Below are positions 29,681-40,235 of a DNA stretch of 64,000 nt, one piece after another. The translations under genes were made by a program, and so were the position numbers. The stretch is from Thermosynechococcus sichuanensis E542. GTDB lineage: Bacteria; Cyanobacteriota; Cyanobacteriia; Thermosynechococcales; Thermosynechococcaceae. Every line of letters begins with the position of its first letter. Within the stretch, counting starts at the first letter, position 1. Location of the stretch: the NCBI RefSeq assembly GCF_003555505.1, contig NZ_CP032152.1:682001-746000 (forward strand). The letters are read 5' to 3'. The notes beneath the pieces are model-generated. The model was not told the DNA's origin, made no database searches, and saw only the letters and a program-made list of their open reading frames with translations.

Positions 29681-30145
29681 TTATTCGGCCTTTTGCGATC
29701 GCTGGGCTTGATAGGCTTGCCAACTCTCGACCACCCGACCAAAATTGGTGCGGAACTCTTGCCAGCCGAGCCAACTGCCCTGCTCATGCTCATCCCAAGA
29801 GGCAGAAAGAATCCCATAGCTCAGCCCCAGCGCCCCAAGACCAAAGAGACCGAGACTAGCGATGACAACGGCCACATTGGGCAACTTAAACCAGCCCTCA
29901 TGGACAATGAAATAGCTGAGGGGAAATGTCATCAATCCCAAGAGCGTGGGGGTACCGCAGAAGATTGCCATCCGGGCAACCATGCGTTGGCTGACAATTT
30001 CTGGAATGCCTGTACTTTTTTTGGCTGGCTGGGTGGGGGATTTTGGGGCATTAGAACGGACGGCTGCGGCAGCAGGAGCTTTGGCAGATTTGGTTGCTCC
30101 TTTTTTCTTTTTAGGCTCAAAGGGCAGATCCGACCGTTTTGCCAT
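29681..30145 (-). CDS. PAM68-family photosystem II assembly protein
   Basis: A 154-residue thylakoid protein of the PAM68 family, which aids early photosystem II assembly (conversion of minimal reaction-centre complexes). The N terminus is basic and Lys/Pro/Ala rich (residues 1-50; FEPKKKKG). Two membrane segments follow, about 60-80 (MAIFCGTPTLLGLMTFPLSYF) and 92-113, with the conserved PEIVSQRMVARM ahead of the first. The C terminus has SASWDEHEQGSWLGWQEF, typical of the family. It lies 5 bp downstream of rpsO on the same strand, a pairing also seen in other cyanobacteria as I recall. Confidence 0.88.
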   Translation of the reverse strand: MAKRSDLPFEPKKKKGATKSAKAPAAAAVRSNAPKSPTQPAKKSTGIPEIVSQRMVARMAIFCGTPTLLGLMTFPLSYFIVHEGWFKLPNVAVVIASLGLFGLGALGLSYGILSASWDEHEQGSWLGWQEFRTNFGRVVESWQAYQAQRSQKAE

Positions 30146-30150
30146 TGTCT

Positions 30151-30420
30151 TTAACCCCGAATTCCTAGACGTTCAATGAGTTGGCGATAGCGCTCGGCAT
30201 CATGGCGATGGATATAGGCCAATAGCCGCTTGCGACGGCCAATAATTTTTAGCAGTCCGCGGCGGGAGGCGTGATCTTTTTTATTCGTCTTGAGATGTTC
30301 TGAAAGCTGTTTGATCCGCTCCGTGAGGATGGCAACTTGGACATCCGCAGAGCCAGTATCCGTAGCGTGGAGCTGGTAGGTGTTGATGATTTCCTGTTTA
30401 ACGTCGTGTTGCAGGGCCAT
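30151..30420 (-). CDS. rpsO: 30S ribosomal protein S15
   Basis: Small-subunit primary binding protein that contacts 16S rRNA helices 20-22. It is 89 residues from [12 protein letters not shown]; a start two codons earlier (30426) is equally possible, as neither has a clear ribosome binding site. Conserved motifs: [41 protein letters not shown] and [22 protein letters not shown]-like -10 lies on the minus strand about 35-45 bp upstream, in the 95-bp gap after rbcR. It is probably cotranscribed with the PAM68 gene. Confidence 0.96.
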   Translation of the reverse strand: MALQHDVKQEIINTYQLHATDTGSADVQVAILTERIKQLSEHLKTNKKDHASRRGLLKIIGRRKRLLAYIHRHDAERYRQLIERLGIRG

Positions 30421-30515
30421 GGTCATTAGTTATGAACAGCGCGATCTATTATCATACTCCGATCTTTTGAAATAATAAACTCTCCTGAGCGCAACCATTC
30501 TGTCTGTTAGCTGCC

Positions 30516-31556
30516 CTAGGAATTGCTGACATTGGTGCTGTTTTCCTCAATCGGGGCGATCGTCAGCAGTTCCTTGAGGGGTTTTTCACTATCGGAGATG
30601 GGAGGTTTGGCGGTTGTCAGTTCTGTATCAATGGCAAAGGTGGCAAACTGGGTGAGGATTTCGCGGCAGAAGACCTCTGCTGCCCGCGATCGGTAGCGAT
30701 TGGGATTGGTAATCAGTGACAGGGTGCGTTTCACCACCACATTTTCGATGCCCATCCGCCGTAGGCTCCCCAGTTGTAACTCCTTCTCAATGGCGGAAAT
30801 GGAGACAAAGGCAGCCCCCAAGCCCGACTGTACGGCGTTTTTAATCGCCTCGATGGAATTTAGCTCCATCTCTACCTTAAGGCGGCGGGGGTCAATGTTG
30901 GCACGCTGCAGCACCTGATCAATCACCTTGCGAATGGTGGATTGGGCATCAAGGGCAATAAAGCCCAACTTGTACAAGTCTTCTTTGGTCAGGGTTTCAG
31001 CACTCGCCAAGGGATGATCCACCGGTAAAATGAGTGCCAGTTCATCCTCAGCATAGGGGGTGACGGTAATTTGCTCACTCAGTTCCGAGGGGACTTCGCC
31101 GCCAATAATTGCCAGATCAATTTGGCCGTTGACCAAGCTCCAGCAGGTGCGGCGGGTGGAATGCACATGCAGTTGCACAGCTACTTCGGGATACTTGCTG
31201 CGAAATAGCCCAATCATACGGGGCATCAGATAGGTACCAGTGGTTTGGCTGGCTCCAATGATCAGGGTGCCCCCTTGCAATTTTTGCAGGTCTTCGATGG
31301 CACGGCAGGCTTCATGACACAGGGAGAGAATTTGATCGCCGTAGGCCAGTAGGAGTTGTCCGGCTTCAGTGAGTTGGGCGCGGCGTCCCCCACGATCAAA
31401 TAGGGGAACATCCAGTTGGCGCTCTAGGTTTTGCACCTGTAAACTCACGGCGGGTTGGGAGACGTAGAGGCTGTCAGCGGCTCGCTTAAAGCTTCCTTCG
31501 AGGGCGATCGCCTTCAGGATTCGCAATTGATCAAGGGAAAAGGGCAGTTCGGACAT
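30516..31556 (-). CDS. rbcR: LysR-type regulator of Rubisco operon
   Basis: LysR-type transcription factor that in cyanobacteria and red-lineage plastids (ycf30) controls rbcLS and carbon fixation genes. From [18 protein letters not shown] the protein is 346 residues. Several earlier in-frame ATGs (to 31682) exist but precede the conserved start. The HTH spans about 5-65 ([28 protein letters not shown]), followed by the effector domain with [60 protein letters not shown] and [15 protein letters not shown], very like Synechocystis RbcR. A disordered tail of about 40 residues is unusual. A perfect HLR1 motif lies upstream. Confidence 0.93.
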   Translation of the reverse strand: MSELPFSLDQLRILKAIALEGSFKRAADSLYVSQPAVSLQVQNLERQLDVPLFDRGGRRAQLTEAGQLLLAYGDQILSLCHEACRAIEDLQKLQGGTLIIGASQTTGTYLMPRMIGLFRSKYPEVAVQLHVHSTRRTCWSLVNGQIDLAIIGGEVPSELSEQITVTPYAEDELALILPVDHPLASAETLTKEDLYKLGFIALDAQSTIRKVIDQVLQRANIDPRRLKVEMELNSIEAIKNAVQSGLGAAFVSISAIEKELQLGSLRRMGIENVVVKRTLSLITNPNRYRSRAAEVFCREILTQFATFAIDTELTTAKPPISDSEKPLKELLTIAPIEENSTNVSNS

Positions 31557-31693
31557 AGGCATTGAGGCCATAGGCATGCCACTAAGAGGCGTTTTTCTGA
31601 ACTTATCAGGAATCATGCCCAATTGATATCTATCCCTGCACAAGAAAGCTAACTCTGGTGTGCCCGTGACGCAAAATAGCACGTCTCAAACCT

Positions 31694-31699
31694 ATTGTA
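31694..31699 (-). promoter_or_regulatory. Candidate -10 box for rbcR
   Basis: TACAAT on the minus strand, 138 bp before the chosen rbcR start; no good -35 is seen at 17 bp, as is common for activator-dependent promoters. The HLR1 repeats begin 35 bp further upstream. Confidence 0.4.
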
Positions 31700-31734
31700 G
31701 GGGTTGGATTTCTCCCGCGCGATCGCCAGCTTTT

Positions 31735-31752
31735 GTTACATATTGTTACATT
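31735..31752 (+). promoter_or_regulatory. HLR1 motif (RpaB-type binding site)
   Basis: GTTACATA-TT-GTTACATT: two 8-bp direct repeats 2 bp apart, matching the HLR1 consensus (G/T)TTACA(T/A)(T/A)-N2-repeat at every position. It lies in the 342-bp divergent region between rbcR and the CHASE2 kinase. The rest of 31557-31898 holds promoter sequence and no gene that I can support. Confidence 0.75.
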
Positions 31753-31898
31753 ATTGCGCTGGGGAGCGAGCGATCGCCTTCTTGATATCCCGTTGCTTAT
31801 TCTCTAGCAACAGAGGAAAGAGAAGATTGTGGTTCGCTAAAATCGGTCTAGCGATGTTCTCGGGGAGCCGCTGCCCAATTGCGCGAGGAGTTGAAATC

Positions 31899-34072
31899 GT
31901 GCCCTACCCTTGGCCAAAATGGCTGCCGATGCCGCTTGTTGCCACCACACTGGGAGTCGCTGCTGTGGTCATCGGTGTGCGCCAACTGGGACTGCTTCAG
32001 TCATCGGAACTGAGTCTGTACGACTTCTATGTGCGATCGCAACCCGCCCGTGACCCTGATTCGCGTATCCTGACGGTGCTGGTGACGGAGCAGGACATTC
32101 AAGCCCAAAAAACGTGGCCACTGCCGGATGCTACCGTCGCCGATCTCCTCACCCGCCTCAATGCCGCTAGCCCGCGTGCCATTGGCTTGGATATCTTTCG
32201 TGATTTGCCTCAGCCCCCCGGCCACGACGAGCTGCAAAACATGATTCGCATCAACCCGCGCATTATTCCAGTGTGCAAATCAACGGGCGAAACAGCGGAA
32301 CAACCTGAGGTGCCGCCGCCACCGAGTATTCCCTTAGCGCAAGTGCCAGATCGTGTCGGGTTTGCCGATATTCCCCTCGATAACGATGGTGTCATTCGCC
32401 GCAATCTGTTTGTGATCAGCAATCCCAAGGCGCAGCGGTGTACAACGCCCTTTTCCTTTGCCCTAATGCTGGCACTGCGCTACCTCGATCAGGAGCCAAC
32501 TCAGACCATCAAACTCGATGACAAGGGTTTGACGCTGAATGATGTGCATTTTCCCCTCCTCACCAGTGATGCCGGTGGCTATGTGGGGGTGGATGATCGC
32601 GGCATGCAAACCCTGCTGAAGTACCGCTCCCGCACCGCGGTGGGGCCAACGGTTTCCCTAACGGATGTCTTGACGGGGCGGGTGAGCGAAGACCTGATTC
32701 GCGATCGCGTGGTTTTGATTGGTGTGTCTGCCCCGAGTATCAAGGATATTTTCCTCACCCCCTATAGCGGTAGTGATGCCGTGACGCAGCAAATGCCGGG
32801 GGTGGTTGTCCATGGCCAGATGGTGAGTCAATTTCTGAGTGCTGCCCTCGACGGGGAAAGTCCCATTTGGTACTGGCCGCTGCCGGTGGTGCTTGGCTGG
32901 ATTCTCCTGTGGGCCGGGGTGGGCAGTGTCCTTGGCTGGTGGTTGCGGCAACCCCTGTGGTTGGGGGGCGCAGTCGTGGGGGGGCTAATCATTCTCTTCG
33001 GGGGTGGCTTTGGCATTTTTGTCATGGGAAGTGGTTGGATTCCCGTGGTGCCGCCGGCGATCGCTCTGGTGCTCAGCAGTGTGGGTATGGTCGGCTACGT
33101 CAGCTATCAGGCACAGCAGGAGCAAAAATCTTTCCAAGAAAAAGTGCAGGAACAGGAAAAAGCCTTGGCGCTGTTGCGATCGCTCATGGCCGAGGATACA
33201 GCCGCCCTCAATGCCGCGCTGCGGGAACCCACAGAAATTACCGGCAAACCCCGTTCCCTTCTCAGTGGCCGCTACAAAATCCAAAAAGTCTTGGGGTCAG
33301 GGGGCTTTGGCCGCACCTATTTGGCTCAGGATACCCAACGCCCGGGAAACCCCCTTTGTGTTGTCAAGCATTTGCGACCGGGACGCACTGATGAGCGCTT
33401 TATGCAGGTGGCGCGGCGACTCTTTAATACCGAAGCAGAAATCCTTGAAAAGCTAGGACGCCACGATCAAATTCCCCTCTTGCTGGCCTATGTTGAGGAA
33501 AATCAGGAATTCTATCTGGTGCAGGAGTTCATTGATGGCGCTTCTCTCAGTGAGGAACTGAAACGCAAACACACGGAAGCCGAAGCCATCCAACTCCTAC
33601 GGGAAATCTTGGAAGTACTGAGTTTTGTCCACAGTCACTATGTGATTCACCGCGATATTAAGCCCGATAATATTATTCGCCGTGCTAGCGATCGCAAGCT
33701 AGTACTGATTGACTTTGGGGCAGTGAAGCAAATGCAACCCCAAGAAGTCGCGAAAACCCAAGGGAGCACTGTGGTCATTGGTACGATGGGTTATGCTCCG
33801 CCAGAACAGCTCTCCGGTCAGCCCACCCTCAGCAGTGATATTTACGCCGTGGGCATGATTGTCCTTCAGGCTTTAACGGGCATTAAACCCCGCGATCTAC
33901 CGCGAGATCCGCGCACGGGTGAAGTGGATTGGCAGCAGTGTGTCACAGTGAGTGAGGGTCTAGCGGCAGTACTCAATAAAATGGTGAAGTTTAACTTTAG
34001 CGATCGCTATCCCTCGGCCAAGGAAGCCCTTCAAGATGTGCGGCGCTTGGCACCACCTGCTTCACCCGTCTC

Positions 34073-34076
<4 letters not shown>
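31899..34076 (+). CDS. CHASE2-domain serine/threonine protein kinase
   Basis: Transmembrane receptor kinase of 725 residues. The start is GTG 31899, with AGGAG at 8 nt (31886-31890); longer frames to 31704 add a stretch unlike the family and run over the promoter. TM1 is at about 8-28. A CHASE2 sensor follows (about 30-325: SELSLYDFYVRSQPARDPDSRIL, GLDIFRDLP, VGFADIPLDNDGVIRRNL). Three TM segments lie at about 328-420, then a short coiled coil. The kinase domain starts near 455: G-loop GSGGFGRTYLA at about 464, VVKHL, HRDIKPDN at about 584, DFGAVKQ at about 604 and APPEQ. All catalytic residues are present. The end overlaps feoA by 4 nt. Confidence 0.92.
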
Positions 34077-35956
<1,880 letters not shown>

Positions 35957-36020
35957 CTAGTGCTAAGCCGCAGAGGCCATACTCATCAAAACCTACGCAC
36001 CTATTCTCGCATATTGCGGC

Positions 36021-36365
36021 CTAGGAGAAATTATGCACCAATTCCTTGACCACTTGGGATTGCTCCTCAATGCGCTGCTTAAGTCGCTGGCACACCAAGT
36101 CACACAGGGGAAAGATCGTTGGGTCAGCAATTTCATAATAGACGGTAACCCCTTGAGGTTGTCGCCGCACCAGACCGGCTTGGGCAAGGGTTTTCAAGTG
36201 CTTTGAGACATTGGCCTGCCCCAACCCCGTCTCTTGAATAATCTCTGAGACATTGCGTCGTCCCTGTTTTAGGGCACAGAGCACTTGCAGGCGGCTCGGT
36301 TCTGCCAGCACTTTGAAATAGTCAGCGACATGCACAAGCAACTCAGGGGAAGGGAGGTCAACCAT
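36021..36365 (-). CDS. ArsR-family regulator with SqrR/BigR-like cysteines
   Basis: A 114-residue winged-helix repressor: DYFKVLAEPSRLQVLCALKQGRRNVSEI, then the recognition helix TGLGQANVSKHLKTLAQAGLVRR and the wing GVTVYYEIADPTIF. The SmtB/ArsR metal motif (CVC) is absent. Cysteines are Cys30 (LQVLC, helix after the first), Cys88 and Cys92 (LCDLVCQRL, C-terminal helix). Cys30 and Cys92 fall where the two redox cysteines of persulfide sensors SqrR/BigR are expected; this alignment is from memory. A palindrome, ACTGTACAGT, lies beside its -10, suggesting autoregulation. It is downstream of the radical SAM gene but has its own promoter. Confidence 0.88.
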   Translation of the reverse strand: MVDLPSPELLVHVADYFKVLAEPSRLQVLCALKQGRRNVSEIIQETGLGQANVSKHLKTLAQAGLVRRQPQGVTVYYEIADPTIFPLCDLVCQRLKQRIEEQSQVVKELVHNFS

Positions 36366-36414
36366 AGGGAGTATTGCACGCTAAAGGCATCAGGATAGCT
36401 TAATTAATAAGTCT

Positions 36415-36432
36415 ATTATATGACTGTACAGT
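36415..36432 (-). promoter_or_regulatory. Promoter and palindromic operator of the ArsR-type gene
   Basis: Minus-strand TATAAT at 36420-36415, with the perfect palindrome ACTGTACAGT (36423-36432) 2 bp upstream of it, i.e. in the -10/-35 spacer. The position, 50 bp before the regulator start, fits an autorepressor site. Confidence 0.55.
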
Positions 36433-36478
36433 AAATAAAGCACCCCACCCTAGGGATAGGCAATGCCACAAAAAAGAG

Positions 36479-38164
36479 CTAGCGCAGTTTGACCGGCAAC
36501 TTGATGGCAGATTTGGATGAGGTGGCTGTTGTCTTTTGGCGGCGTAGGCGCTGGGCATAGAAGGACGCCGCTTCATCCCCGCGAGCACATTCTTGGGCAA
36601 AGTTAATGAGATGATGCCCGACCACACCCACGTGGATCACTTGTTCGATTTGGCCTTTTTTCAGGGCAGGCCATGCCAATTTCCAGAACGTCTTGCGATA
36701 GCTACCCCAAAGTCCCACCTGCCAGAGGAGGTTTTTCATGATCCGCAGTCCCCGCAGGATATTTTCGCGGCTGAGGCGAGCTGGGCTATTGGGCACGGCA
36801 ATGCGGTTGGGATAGGTGTGTTCCATTTGATAGGCAAACCGCTCGTAGAGAAACTCTGGTTCATAGGCGGTGGTGATGGTGCGGCGCCACATTTCCACCA
36901 CTTCTTCGTAGGGCATTAGGAACTCAACATTGGATTCGCGGCTTTCGTCATGGTTGAGGCGGCCTTCTGCTTCAAGGCGACGCCAGAGGGGAGTACGGGG
37001 TAGAGCATGCAGCAGGTTGATCGTCAATGTGGGGATGTGGGAAGCGCGAATAAACTCAAGAATGCGATCGCCCGTTTGGGGGGTATCGGTATCAAAGCCA
37101 ATAATGATCCCAGAAACCACTTCCATGCCGTAGCTATTGAGGGTTTGCACCGCCTGCAAAATCGGCATACTGAGGTTTTGGTCTTTGTGGATGGCATGGA
37201 GCGCTTCAGGTTCCGGGGTTTCAATGCCACAGAAAATGGTACAGAAATAGGCTTCCCGCATCATTTCTAGGAGTTTTGGGCTTTGGGCAATGTTCAGCGT
37301 CGCTTCGCAGGCAAATTGCAACGGGTAGCCATTGGCCTTTTGCCAGTCAATGAGGTGCGGTAGCAGTTCGGTTACGGCGCGGCGATTGCCAATAAAGTTA
37401 TCGTCAACGAAATAGACCGCCCCCGGATTCCCAGAAGCGAGCATCGTGTCCAATTCCTTGAGGATCTGCTGTGGCGTTTTCAGGCGTGGATTGCGGCCAT
37501 AGAGTTCGGGAATATCGCAAAACTCACAGCGAAAGGGACAGCCACTGGAAAACTGCACACTGCCGAGGAAGTAATTTTCCATGCGCACGTGCTGGTAGGC
37601 AGGGATGGGAAACTCACTCAGGGGTAAGCGTGCCGTGGTTTCAAAGATTAATTGTTGGGGGGGGCGCTGGCTGCCGTACTCGTCAAAGTAGGCAATCATT
37701 TTGTCTGTAGCATCCCCCAGTTCCCCAAGATGGAGAATATCCACATCGGGATAGTATTCCGGACAACTGGAGACCGAAGGCCCGCCGAGGGCAGTGAGTT
37801 TACCGTGACGATGGGCAATGTCGTTGATTTCTAAAATTTGTGGCCGTTGAATGTGCATGCCGCTAGTAATGACAATATCGGCCCAAGCATAGTCAGCATC
37901 GGTTGCTGGCCGTACATTTTCATCAATCAGGCGCACCTCCCACGATTCAGGAAGATAGGCGGCTACCAATAGAATTCCTTGGGGTGGCATAAAGGCGCGC
38001 ACCGTGCCCATGAGGGGGTAGGCGTGGTGAAACGTACCAAAGGAGCGGCTGTAGCGGGGGAAAATGCAGAGAATACGGCGATGGTTGCGGGGGGTATAGG
38101 GGACTCGACCACCGGTCATCTCGGGAACCAATTTAATCTCATCGGTGCTCCGACTAAGGTTCAT
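36479..38164 (-). CDS. B12-binding-domain radical SAM protein (DUF4070 type)
   Basis: A 561-residue enzyme with an N-terminal cobalamin-binding-like domain (about 30-165: HRRILCIFPRYSRSFGTFHH, PPQGILLVAAYLPESWEVRLID, ALGGPSVSSCPEYYPD), a radical SAM core with the cluster motif CPFRCEFCDI near 208-217 (CxxxCxxC), and a C-terminal DUF4070-like region. FVDDNFIGNRRA and FCGIETPEPEAL are typical of the HpnP/HpnJ-type group that modifies hopanoids or other lipids. The DGHxxG base-off B12 motif is not obvious. The exact substrate is unknown; hopanoid methylation is one option. cpdA lies 69 bp upstream. Confidence 0.88.
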   Translation of the reverse strand: MNLSRSTDEIKLVPEMTGGRVPYTPRNHRRILCIFPRYSRSFGTFHHAYPLMGTVRAFMPPQGILLVAAYLPESWEVRLIDENVRPATDADYAWADIVITSGMHIQRPQILEINDIAHRHGKLTALGGPSVSSCPEYYPDVDILHLGELGDATDKMIAYFDEYGSQRPPQQLIFETTARLPLSEFPIPAYQHVRMENYFLGSVQFSSGCPFRCEFCDIPELYGRNPRLKTPQQILKELDTMLASGNPGAVYFVDDNFIGNRRAVTELLPHLIDWQKANGYPLQFACEATLNIAQSPKLLEMMREAYFCTIFCGIETPEPEALHAIHKDQNLSMPILQAVQTLNSYGMEVVSGIIIGFDTDTPQTGDRILEFIRASHIPTLTINLLHALPRTPLWRRLEAEGRLNHDESRESNVEFLMPYEEVVEMWRRTITTAYEPEFLYERFAYQMEHTYPNRIAVPNSPARLSRENILRGLRIMKNLLWQVGLWGSYRKTFWKLAWPALKKGQIEQVIHVGVVGHHLINFAQECARGDEAASFYAQRLRRQKTTATSSKSAIKLPVKLR

Positions 38165-38202
38165 AGCCCACCACTCCTACCAACACGCACTTTTCAATAG
38201 GT

Positions 38203-38223
38203 ATAGCCTACAAACGCGGCTAT
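38203..38223. repeat. Inverted repeat ATAGCC-N9-GGCTAT
   Basis: Perfect 6-bp arms in the 69-bp gap between cpdA and the radical SAM gene. With no T-run after it, an operator or a weak terminator are both possible. Confidence 0.5.
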
Positions 38224-38233
38224 CGCCTAGGTT

Positions 38234-39022
38234 TTAGTACCCTTTGGCACTAAAGTCCAATGTCAGGGGAATCTCTACCCGCTCAATGTGGGTGCTAAAG
38301 GTGCCATCGGGGTATAGGGATAGATGACGAAATCCCGGACCAATGGGTTCAAGGGAAAATTCAGGGGCGCGGGGCAAAAACTGGATACAGGTGGAGGGGC
38401 AACCGAGATACGTCACCCCTTGCCGCTCGGTGACAAATTCCTGATGGATATGACCAAAGAGGACGAGCTTCACCTGCGGATGGCGATCCAACACGGCAAA
38501 AAGGTGCTCAGGATTTTGTAGGCGGCTACTGTCGAGCCAAGGGGCACCGGTCTCAAAGGGGGGATGGTGCAGGGCAATAAAGGTGGGGCGATCGCCACTG
38601 CGACTCAGGGTGTCCTCTAGCCAGCTTAGGGTTTCAGGACTCAATTCACCATGGACTTTGCCATCCGCTTGGGAACTGAGGAGCAGGCCTTGCCAAGCCC
38701 CAAGATTGATCTGGCGATCGCACTTCAGCGGGGGACGTTCCAAGGCCGGCAGCATTGCCTTGGGTTCATCATGGTTGCCGGCAATCCAATATACGGGACA
38801 GGTGAAGTCGGCAAAAGCCGTGGCCAAACGTTCGTAGGTGGCAGCAATCGGTTCTTGGGCTAAGTCTCCTGTGAGCAGTAAAGCATCCACAGGAAAATGA
38901 TTGCGAATGGTCTCTAAAACCGCAGCGAGGGATTGAGCCGTAGGCAGGCCAAGGAGTCTGCCGGCAGCGGTGGCAAATAAGTGCAGATCCGATAACTGGA
39001 TCAGGCGAATAGGTTGCTTCAT
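38234..39022 (-). CDS. cpdA: CpdA-type metallophosphoesterase (3',5'-cyclic-nucleotide phosphodiesterase)
   Basis: Calcineurin-like two-metal phosphoesterase of 262 residues. All metal motifs are present: SDLHLF (10-15), TGDLAQE (about 52-58), AGNHDEP (about 81-87), ALHHPP and GHIHQEF. The close spacing and the class III cyclic nucleotide phosphodiesterase look (CPSTCIQFLP) suggest cAMP hydrolysis, and cyanobacteria use cAMP signals, but UDP-sugar or other phosphoester substrates cannot be excluded. It starts 26 bp after the EamA transporter stop, so the two are probably cotranscribed. Confidence 0.88.
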   Translation of the reverse strand: MKQPIRLIQLSDLHLFATAAGRLLGLPTAQSLAAVLETIRNHFPVDALLLTGDLAQEPIAATYERLATAFADFTCPVYWIAGNHDEPKAMLPALERPPLKCDRQINLGAWQGLLLSSQADGKVHGELSPETLSWLEDTLSRSGDRPTFIALHHPPFETGAPWLDSSRLQNPEHLFAVLDRHPQVKLVLFGHIHQEFVTERQGVTYLGCPSTCIQFLPRAPEFSLEPIGPGFRHLSLYPDGTFSTHIERVEIPLTLDFSAKGY

Positions 39023-39048
39023 AAACTCGCTGGGGTCCGGTGCTCAGG

Positions 39049-40062
39049 CTACTTCATCCGATCAATCACCTTAACACTCACAGAGGTTGTCGATTCACGC
39101 AAGCGTGTAGGTAAGGGGAGTTGTTGCCACCACTGCCCCAGCACTTGGCGTTGATTGATGATGTAAATGCTAACCAGCGTCAGACCCACCCCCACCAACT
39201 GAACTGGACTCAGGGTTTCTCCCAAGAACCAATGCCCAAAGGTGAGGGCAAAGATGGGCGTGAGAAACGTCAGGGCACTGAGACTGGTGAGATTTCCTTT
39301 GGCGGCAAAATAGAAAAAGACACCGTAGGACAGGGCACTACCAAAGAGGGTGGCATAGCTAAGGTTGAGGACATCCGGCCAGTGGAGGGCTGCCCAAGGC
39401 GCTGGGGTATTCAAGCTCGGTAAGAGCAATAGGGGCAAGCCACCCAAGACCATGTGCCAGCCTGTCGCCATAACTGGATCGGCATAGCGTGCCAAGGGAC
39501 GCATGAGAATCGTTCCCACGGCCATCGAGAGGGCAGCCAACAGCATCCACAGTTCGCCCCGCTGCCACCACTGTCCCCAAGGAATGCCTTGCCATGCGCT
39601 AGGTTGCTGGAGCAGCGTCAACAGATCATCGCCTAAACCAATGCCACTAATGCCCACTAAGCCAAGGAATAGCCCCAGCCAGCCCCAGCCCCCAACCCGC
39701 TCCTGATACAGCCAGCGGGACAGCAGTGCCACCGCCAAGGGTTGGGAGTCAATCATCACAGAGCCAAGACCGGCGCCAGTTTTTGCTAAGCCCGTGGCCA
39801 GAAACCCCTGAAATAAAAAGCCATCCACAAGGGCAAACAGACTAATCCATCCCCAGGCGCGCAAGCTATTGGGTTGGGGTTTACCGAGGGCGATCGCCAC
39901 CGCTAAAACCAGAAGGCCTGCGGGCACAAGGCGCACACCGGCAACCCACAGCGGCGAGGTATGGGGCATCACCTCTTTCATGGCCACCATGGCAGTTCCC
40001 CAAAAGAAAAAGGGGGAGATTAAAACCAAGCGTTGCCAGAGTGTGGTCACAGGCGTTGCCAA
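39049..40062 (-). CDS. EamA/DMT-family transporter
   Basis: A 337-residue membrane protein with about ten hydrophobic segments and two internal EamA repeats. The first repeat shows WGTAMVAMKEVMPHTSPLWVAGVRLVPAG. The second shows AALSMAVGTILMRPLARYADP, with the helix FLTPIFALTFGHWFLGETLSPVQLVGVGLTLV near the end. The family exports amino acids or metabolites or imports nucleotide sugars; the substrate here is unknown. The start at 40062 lies downstream of a minus-strand TATAAT (40110-40105), part of a bidirectional promoter region with the next gene. Confidence 0.9.
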   Translation of the reverse strand: MATPVTTLWQRLVLISPFFFWGTAMVAMKEVMPHTSPLWVAGVRLVPAGLLVLAVAIALGKPQPNSLRAWGWISLFALVDGFLFQGFLATGLAKTGAGLGSVMIDSQPLAVALLSRWLYQERVGGWGWLGLFLGLVGISGIGLGDDLLTLLQQPSAWQGIPWGQWWQRGELWMLLAALSMAVGTILMRPLARYADPVMATGWHMVLGGLPLLLLPSLNTPAPWAALHWPDVLNLSYATLFGSALSYGVFFYFAAKGNLTSLSALTFLTPIFALTFGHWFLGETLSPVQLVGVGLTLVSIYIINQRQVLGQWWQQLPLPTRLRESTTSVSVKVIDRMK

Positions 40063-40104
40063 ATCAGGAAAAATGTTAAGGATTATTGCAATTCGTATCC
40101 TTAA

Positions 40105-40112
40105 ATTATAAT
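40105..40112. promoter_or_regulatory. Overlapping bidirectional -10 boxes
   Basis: TATAAT reads on the plus strand at 40107-40112 and on the minus strand at 40110-40105, inside one AT-rich stretch. The first would serve the 620-residue protein gene and the second the EamA transporter. Only one can be melted by polymerase at a time. Confidence 0.5.
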
Positions 40113-40143
40113 CCTGCCGTGGGAAACGGCAACTTCAGGCAGG
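40113..40143 (+). promoter_or_regulatory. Leader with two mutually exclusive hairpins
   Basis: GCCGT (40116-40120)/ACGGC (40126-40130) with loop GGGAA competes with CCTGCC (40113-40118)/GGCAGG (40138-40143), since both use the same CC bases. It sits right after the plus-strand -10, at the start of a leader of about 115 nt. Confidence 0.45.
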
Positions 40144-40212
40144 AATTGCCAAGGTGATTTGCTATAACAAGTTTTAACGACCTCCCTAGCATCCTAGGGA
40201 AACTTCAGGCAG
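40131..40212 (+). repeat. 12-bp direct repeat AACTTCAGGCAG, copies 70 bp apart
   Basis: Copies at 40131-40142 and 40201-40212, both in the leader of the 620-residue protein gene. Each is preceded by a GGGAAAC sequence. The distance is close to seven helical turns. Confidence 0.85.
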
Positions 40213-40235
40213 TGGGTGAGGAGCCGCAGTAAGGA

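Noticed and set aside
31704-31898. Longer N terminus of the CHASE2 kinase
   Set aside because: It covers the HLR1 and promoter region and has no ribosome binding site, while GTG 31899 has AGGAG at 8 nt.
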